64,000 bases of DNA from Halarchaeum rubridurum. GTDB lineage: Archaea > Halobacteriota > Halobacteria > Halobacteriales > Halobacteriaceae. Below are positions 55,586-64,000 of this stretch, one piece after another (position 1 is the stretch's first letter; every line of letters begins with the position of its first letter). The stretch spans positions 186,001-250,000 of the forward strand of contig NZ_BMOO01000003.1 in the NCBI RefSeq assembly GCF_014647115.1. The letters are read 5' to 3'. Position numbers and translations under genes: made by a program. The notes under the pieces are model-generated. The model was not told where the DNA came from, made no database searches, and was given only the letters and a program-made list of their open reading frames with translations.

Positions 55586-56497
55586 CTACGCGAGCAGCCG
55601 GGCGACGACGCGGCGGTTGGCGAGGAGGAACCCACAGACGATGAGCGCGAACCCGGCGACGAGCGGGAGCGTCAGCGGTTCGTCGAGGAAGAGGACGCTC
55701 ACGACCGCGGTGACTATCGGGACGAAGTAGGAGACGAGCGTCGTCCGGGCCGCGCCGATTTCCGCTATCAGCGTGAAGTACGCGACGTACGCGATTGCGG
55801 TCGCGGCGATTGCCAGATAGGCGAGCGACCAGTAGAAGGTCGTGCCGGCGGCCGCGAGGCTGAGTGGTTCGCCGAGCGCCCACGCCGTGACGGCGAGGAG
55901 TATCCCGCCACAGAGGAGCGCCCACGACGTGCTGGCAATCGTGTCGATGTCGGCCGGGAAGCGCTGGCTGCCGACGCTCCCGACGGCGACGCAGACGGCC
56001 GCACCGAGCAGGAGCACCTCGCCGAGCGTGTGCGCGCCGCCGAACTGGCTCGGGTCGGGGTGCGCGATGACGACGACGCCGAGGATGCCGAGGACGACGC
56101 CGACGGCCTGCGTGAGCGAGAGATCGTCCTCGGGGACGACGACCGCCGCGAGCGCGGTGGCGATGACGGGGTTGAGGCTGAAGAGGACGGAGCTGACGCT
56201 GCTTGTGACGTACTGCTGGCCGGCGAAGAGCAACGCGTTCGCACCGCCCGTGATGAACAGCGCGCCGAAGCCGACGACGACGAAGTCGCTGCGCGAACGC
56301 GGGACCCACCGGTCACCGTCACCGACGAGGAGCGCCGCGGCGGGGACGGCGACGACGCCGGCGAGGAGGAGACGGAGGGCGGCGAAGAAGACGGGGGCGT
56401 CCGGGAGGGCGTTCAGACCGATCTTGATGGCGACGAAGGAGCCGCCCCACGCGAGCGCGACGTACGCGAAGAGGACGGCGATCCGGTTCCGTGACAC
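55586..56497 (-). CDS. EamA/DMT-superfamily transporter
   Basis: 303 residues with about ten helices in two EamA repeats (N-terminal LAWGGSFVAIKIGLNAL, C-terminal YFVPIVTAVVSVLFLDEPL). Such proteins export or import small metabolites; the substrate is unknown. It converges with cdd, with 6 nt between. Confidence 0.87.
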   Translation of the reverse strand: MSRNRIAVLFAYVALAWGGSFVAIKIGLNALPDAPVFFAALRLLLAGVVAVPAAALLVGDGDRWVPRSRSDFVVVGFGALFITGGANALLFAGQQYVTSSVSSVLFSLNPVIATALAAVVVPEDDLSLTQAVGVVLGILGVVVIAHPDPSQFGGAHTLGEVLLLGAAVCVAVGSVGSQRFPADIDTIASTSWALLCGGILLAVTAWALGEPLSLAAAGTTFYWSLAYLAIAATAIAYVAYFTLIAEIGAARTTLVSYFVPIVTAVVSVLFLDEPLTLPLVAGFALIVCGFLLANRRVVARLLA

Positions 56498-56593
56498 GTT
56501 GCGTCGCTACGACCGGGCGGGGTTTTCAGCTATCGGAAGCGGCACGCGATACGGGGTGCCACTGCCGCCCTCCCGGAGAGGCGTCGAGACGCG

Positions 56594-57760
56594 TTACAGG
56601 ACGCTCCAGGCGTCGACGACGCGCTTCGGGCCGGTTATCTTGTTGATCCAGCGGGCCGCGGCGGCCTTCTTCAGGTTCTTCGCGGCGGGGCCGCCGAACG
56701 TCTCGATGGGGCTGTCGAAGCCGTTGAACGACACCTGGTGGGCGACGGCGGTCTCGCCGATGCTGATGAGCGTCCCCTGGTCCTCGTAGGTCCAGCGTTT
56801 GAGGGGGTGGCCCTCGATGGCGGCGGCGATGTTCTCACCGACGACGTCCGCGGCCTGCCACGCGGCCTGCGCGGTCGGCGGCGCGGGGTTCTCGCCCTGG
56901 TCGACGAGGGAGTTGTCGCCGATGGCGAAGACCCGCTCGTCCTCCGTGCGGAGGTTCGAGCCGGCCTTCAGGCGGTTGTGCTCCTTCTCCAGGTCGACGT
57001 CGCCGAGCTCCGTCGGGCCGGTGACGCCGCCCGTCCAGAGGAAGACGTCGTAGTCGAGGTCGTCGCGCTCGTCGAACTCGATGTGGTCGGCCGTCGCGGC
57101 CGTGATCGGGTCGTCCGTGAGGATGTCGATGTCGCGGCCTTCGAGGCGGTGGCGCAGCGCGCCCTGGACCTCCGCGTTGCCCGGCGGGAAAATCTCCGGG
57201 AGCGCCTCGACGAGCGTCACGTCGATGGGGGCGTGGTTCTTGTCGCGGAACTCCGCGACCTCGCCCGCGGACTGGATGCCGGAGAGGCCGGCACCGCCGA
57301 TGACGACCTGTGCGGGGTCGTCGCGCGTCGCGTCGCGGGCGGCCTCGCGGACCTGCTCGTGAATCTCCAGGGCGTCCGCGCGGCTCTTGAGCGTGAGCGG
57401 GTGCTCGTCCATCCCCTCGATACCGTACGTCGCGGTCTCCGAGCCGATGGCGACGAGGACGTAGTCGTAGTCGACGGTGGAGTCGTCCGCGAGGTGGACG
57501 ACGCGCTCGTCGACGTCCACGTCGACGACCTCGCCCTCGACGAACTCCGTCTCGGGGTCGGCGATTTCGCCGACGGGGATGGTGAGCTTGTCCTGCACGC
57601 CCGCGTCGCGGATGATGCGGTGGGACTCGTGGAGGACGAAGTGGTAGTCGTTCTCCGCCACCCACGTGAGTTCGACTCGCTCCGGGAGGTGCTTCTGGAG
57701 CGAATGTATCGCCCCGGCACCCGCGTAGCCGGCACCGAGAACGACGACTCGTGTTGCCAT
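56594..57760 (-). CDS. NAD(P)/FAD-dependent oxidoreductase, NDH-2-like
   Basis: 388 residues. The FAD motif VVVLGAGYAGAGAI opens the protein, the NAD motif QVVIGGAGLSGIQSAGE is near residue 150, and FAIGDNSLVDQGENP is the second FAD motif. The C-terminal region (KAAAARWINKITG) may attach to the membrane, as in type II NADH dehydrogenases. Haloarchaea rely on such enzymes as they lack a NADH-linked complex I. GGCTTTGTATCC is 30 nt upstream of the chosen ATG at 57760; another ATG lies 10 codons earlier. Confidence 0.88.
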   Translation of the reverse strand: MATRVVVLGAGYAGAGAIHSLQKHLPERVELTWVAENDYHFVLHESHRIIRDAGVQDKLTIPVGEIADPETEFVEGEVVDVDVDERVVHLADDSTVDYDYVLVAIGSETATYGIEGMDEHPLTLKSRADALEIHEQVREAARDATRDDPAQVVIGGAGLSGIQSAGEVAEFRDKNHAPIDVTLVEALPEIFPPGNAEVQGALRHRLEGRDIDILTDDPITAATADHIEFDERDDLDYDVFLWTGGVTGPTELGDVDLEKEHNRLKAGSNLRTEDERVFAIGDNSLVDQGENPAPPTAQAAWQAADVVGENIAAAIEGHPLKRWTYEDQGTLISIGETAVAHQVSFNGFDSPIETFGGPAAKNLKKAAAARWINKITGPKRVVDAWSVL

Positions 57761-57845
57761 ACCGGTACGGTGCGCCGGCCGGGGATACAAAGCCTTTGGA
57801 TTGCGGCGAGAGAGAAGGGTCGAAATCGAGGGACGCCGAGTCAGA

Positions 57846-58379
57846 CTAGTGTTCGGGGGGTTCCGCGGGGGCCTCCATCCGGTCGATTTTCAGTATCAGG
57901 ACGTTGCCCGTGTCGTCCTTCCCGTCGACCGTTCCCTCGACGACGAGCTTCGAGAGCGGCGTCGGGCCGACGGTGACGTCGTCGCCCTCGTGGAAGTCCC
58001 GGACGCTCCCGCGCAGGTGAATCTCGGCGCGACAGAGGTCGGGGTGATGAACGCTCGTGAGGCTTATCTCCTGGACGTTCGCGTCCTCGTGTGCCTCGCC
58101 GTTGTGGTACACGGGGACCTCGGCGGCCGAGTCGAGCTCCTGGACGTCGAGCGCCGTGTAGGCGTTCGACGTCGGCTTGTAGCCGCCCTTCGGGCCGGGG
58201 ACGCCCTCGACGAGCTGGAGGGCCTTCAGGCTCTGCATCTGGTTGCGGATCGTCCCCGGGTTCCGGTCGACCTCCTCCGCGATGTCCTCGCCCTTCACCG
58301 CCCCGTCCTGTTGGGTGTAGAGGTCCACGAGCGCCCGCAAAATGGTCTTCTGACTCGGCGTAAGTTCGATTGATGACAT
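57846..58379 (-). CDS. HTH regulator with conserved C-terminal domain (Rrf2-annotated type)
   Basis: 177 residues. LTPSQKTILRALVDLYTQQ, then VKGEDIAEEVDRNPGTIRNQ and a wing GPKGGYKPTSNAY form a winged helix; the C-terminal half (ISLTSVHHPDLCRAEIHLRG, DVTVGPTPLSKLVVEG) is a conserved ligand-type domain seen in haloarchaeal proteins often annotated Rrf2-like. No iron-sulfur Cys cluster as in IscR is present. A strong TATA-like TTTTATGC is 28 nt upstream. It lies next to the NDH-2-like gene and divergent from arginase. Confidence 0.82.
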   Translation of the reverse strand: MSSIELTPSQKTILRALVDLYTQQDGAVKGEDIAEEVDRNPGTIRNQMQSLKALQLVEGVPGPKGGYKPTSNAYTALDVQELDSAAEVPVYHNGEAHEDANVQEISLTSVHHPDLCRAEIHLRGSVRDFHEGDDVTVGPTPLSKLVVEGTVDGKDDTGNVLILKIDRMEAPAEPPEH

Positions 58380-58403
58380 TGCCGGAGATACGGCTGGCGC
58401 GCG

Positions 58404-58410
58404 CATAAAA
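58404..58410 (-). promoter_or_regulatory. TATA box of HTH regulator gene
   Basis: Minus strand TTTTATG is centred 28 nt before the ATG at 58379. Confidence 0.5.
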
Positions 58411-58517
58411 CCCCCGACTACCGTTCCGTCCGCGGACGACTGACACGCGCCGAGAACCGCCGAACAGGACGCTAAGACGCGGTCCTTCACTCGACGCCGC
58501 TCCTCGTGTGCCGGTGG

Positions 58518-58533
58518 CCGAGTCGGCACTCGG
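58518..58533. promoter_or_regulatory. Dyad upstream of arginase promoter, weak operator candidate
   Basis: CCGAGT-cggc-ACTCGG lies about 25 bp upstream of the arginase TATA-like box, in the 209-bp divergent gap. Confidence 0.3.
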
Positions 58534-58557
58534 ACACGTGGCGTCGGCGCCCGTCGC

Positions 58558-58564
58558 CTTTTAG
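58558..58564 (+). promoter_or_regulatory. TATA-like box of arginase
   Basis: CTTTTAG is centred 28 nt before the ATG at 58589. Confidence 0.5.
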
Positions 58565-58588
58565 CCGCGGCCGCGTCTCCGTTCGTCC

Positions 58589-59515
58589 ATGACGCGAACG
58601 CGAGACGTGCGTATCATCGGTGCGCCCTCCGACTACGGCGCGAACCGCCGCGGCGTCGACATGGGACCGTCCGCCATCCGGTACGCGGACCTCGCGGCGG
58701 GCATCGAGGCCGCCGGCGCGACCGTCACGGACGTCGGCGACCTCGCGGTACCGCGCGCGGAGGAACGCGACCCCGACCGCGAGCAGCCCACCGCGGGCCG
58801 CGCGAAGTTCCTGCGCGAGACCCGCGAGGTCTCGCAGTCGCTCGCGGACGCCGTCGCGGGCGCGCTCTCCGAGGGCGCGTTCCCCCTCGTCCTCGGCGGC
58901 GACCACAGCATCGCCATCGGCTCGCTCGCCGGCTCGGCGCGCGACGCCGAGGTCGGCGCGATCTGGTTCGACGCCCACGGCGACTTCAACACCCCGGAGA
59001 CGAGTCCCTCCGGCAACGTCCACGGGATGCCCGTCGCGGCCGCGCTCGGAAAGGGCTCGTTCGCGGACCTCCCGTGGGCCAACGCGCCCGGCCTCCGCGA
59101 GGAGAACGTCGCGTACGTCGGCCTCCGCGACATCGACGCCGACGAGCGCCGCGCGATCAACGAGAGCGACGTCACCGCGTTCACGATGTCCGACATCGAC
59201 GAGCGCGGAATCAGCGACGTCGTCGAGGACGCCCTCGACGTCGCGTGCGCGGGCGTCGACGGCATCCACGTCAGCTTCGACCTCGACTGGCTCGACCCGA
59301 ACGAAGCGCCCGGCGTCGGGACGCCCGTCCGGGGCGGGGCCACGTATCGAGAGGCGCACTGGGCCTTAGAGGCCGTCGCCGAGCGCGACGCCGACGAGGG
59401 CGTCCTCCGCTCGATGGAGCTCGTCGAGGTCAACCCCATCCTCGACGAGTCGAACCGGACCGCGGAGATAGCGGCCGAGCTCGCCGCGAGCGCGCTCGGC
59501 AAACGCACGCTCTAA
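58589..59515 (+). CDS. rocF: Arginase
   Basis: 308 residues, ureohydrolase family. The Mn ligands are in LGGDHSIAIGS, FDAHGDFNTPETSPSGNVHG and SFDLDWLDPNEAPGVGTPV. The SGNVHG motif after DAHxDxNTP favours arginase over agmatinase, though agmatinase cannot be fully excluded. It yields ornithine and urea. The product link to the polyamine-type ABC importer is only circumstantial. Confidence 0.87.
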   Translation: MTRTRDVRIIGAPSDYGANRRGVDMGPSAIRYADLAAGIEAAGATVTDVGDLAVPRAEERDPDREQPTAGRAKFLRETREVSQSLADAVAGALSEGAFPLVLGGDHSIAIGSLAGSARDAEVGAIWFDAHGDFNTPETSPSGNVHGMPVAAALGKGSFADLPWANAPGLREENVAYVGLRDIDADERRAINESDVTAFTMSDIDERGISDVVEDALDVACAGVDGIHVSFDLDWLDPNEAPGVGTPVRGGATYREAHWALEAVAERDADEGVLRSMELVEVNPILDESNRTAEIAAELAASALGKRTL

Positions 59516-59540
59516 CGCCCTCTCTCCCACCCGAACCTTG

Positions 59541-60053
59541 ATGGCGCGCGACGAACTCGTCGCGGACGCCATGCGCCGCGACCTGCTCCCGGCGGCCGTC
59601 CGGAGCAAGCCCCTCCAAGCCGCGAAGTTCGCCGGCATCGTCGTCTCGCTCGTCCTGCTCGCCCTCGGGTTCGTCCGCGTGCTCAGCGGGCCCGGTCTCC
59701 TCGACGGGCAGTTGCTCGCGCTCGTCCTGACGCCGGTCGTCGCGGGCGCGCTCGTCCTCGTCGTGACCGCGGAGACGCTCGTCTCGCTCGTTCGCGCGCT
59801 CCGCGCGGACGCGTCGCTCGCGGCACAGCTCTCCGGGCGCGTCGGCTACGTCGTCCTCCGCGCCGTCGAGGCCGTCATCGGCGTCGGCGGGGTCCTCCTC
59901 GTCGCCGCGCTCCTGCCGACGCTCCTCGCAGAGTCGACGCCCGCGCCCGCCGGTGTCGGCGTCATGCTGGTCGCCGCGGGAGTCGGTGTGGCGATATTCG
60001 CCGCGAGCCTCGTGCGCACGGCCGCGGAGCTGTTCGTCTACGGGAGCGCGTAG
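59541..60053 (+). CDS. Membrane protein of unknown function
   Basis: 170 residues with about four helices (AAKFAGIVVSLVLLALG, LALVLTPVVAGALVLVV, VVLRAVEAVIGVGGVLL, VGVMLVAAGVGVAIFA). A TTG directly precedes the ATG chosen here. It is 25 nt behind arginase, so co-transcription is possible. I do not recognise the family. Confidence 0.72.
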   Translation: MARDELVADAMRRDLLPAAVRSKPLQAAKFAGIVVSLVLLALGFVRVLSGPGLLDGQLLALVLTPVVAGALVLVVTAETLVSLVRALRADASLAAQLSGRVGYVVLRAVEAVIGVGGVLLVAALLPTLLAESTPAPAGVGVMLVAAGVGVAIFAASLVRTAAELFVYGSA

Positions 60054-60096
60054 AAGGACGGAGGGGGGAGCGCGGCGCGCTCGCCTACTCGTCTGC

Positions 60097-64000
<3,904 letters not shown>

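Overview
The window is chromosomal DNA of a halophilic archaeon (class Halobacteria). The supporting signs are very high GC, strongly acidic predicted proteins, archaeal information-processing genes (TFB, RNA polymerase subunit Rpo11, diphthamide synthase Dph2, GatCA amidotransferase), archaeal menaquinone genes, Tat-type lipoproteins, and many genes whose only promoter signal is a TATA-like box about 27-30 nt upstream of the start codon, which implies leaderless mRNAs. I found no insertion sequence, integrase, CRISPR array or rRNA gene, and no gene-free stretch longer than about 300 bases.

Layout. 0-6.5 kb: a truncated Tat lipoprotein, a DUF7123-like protein, a minus-strand operon of an exported CARDB/S-layer-like protein, MacB-type ABC ATPase, FtsX-like permease and small membrane protein, then a cluster of three helix-turn-helix regulators with small membrane proteins. 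6.5-16 kb: MFS transporter, SprT-like metalloprotease, PHP-domain protein, HisG-like protein, UlaG-like metallo-hydrolase, and a complete minus-strand polyamine/Fe-type ABC importer (binding protein, ATPase, two permeases). 16-28.8 kb: dph2, METTL5-like methyltransferase, rhomboid protease, rpo11, hisF, purL, a second PHP protein, NUDIX, tfb, gatCA. 28.8-29.05 kb: a 123-bp tandem duplication covering the end of gatA and its terminator. 29-37.9 kb: SLC13-type carrier, small regulators, NRDE protein, the menA-menC-menE operon, small haloarchaeal conserved proteins, OsmC and CBS proteins.

38-45 kb carries a type IV pilus-like operon: secretion ATPase, TadC/FlaJ-like membrane protein, and four tightly coupled genes for short proteins with prepilin-like N-termini. 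45-48.7 kb holds tRNA-Arg(CCT), tatA, peroxiredoxin, an HD-domain protein, an MFS transporter and tRNA-Gly(TCC). 48.7-53.1 kb has a Trm9-like methyltransferase and a second, oppositely oriented ATPase/TadC pair without pilin genes. 53-64 kb: DUF5793-like protein, phosphohexomutase, cytidine deaminase, EamA transporter, NDH-2-like flavoprotein, HTH regulator, arginase, and gyrBA (gyrB runs off the right edge).

Most functional links are operonic. Overlapping ATGA/GTGA junctions couple the ABC/exported-protein operon, menA-menC, the pilus operon and gyrBA. The least explained parts are the four-prepilin cassette with its unusual linker-containing ATPase, the regulator plus small-membrane-protein cluster, and the tandem duplication behind gatA. 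All family assignments are by reading motifs and memory; no database search was run.
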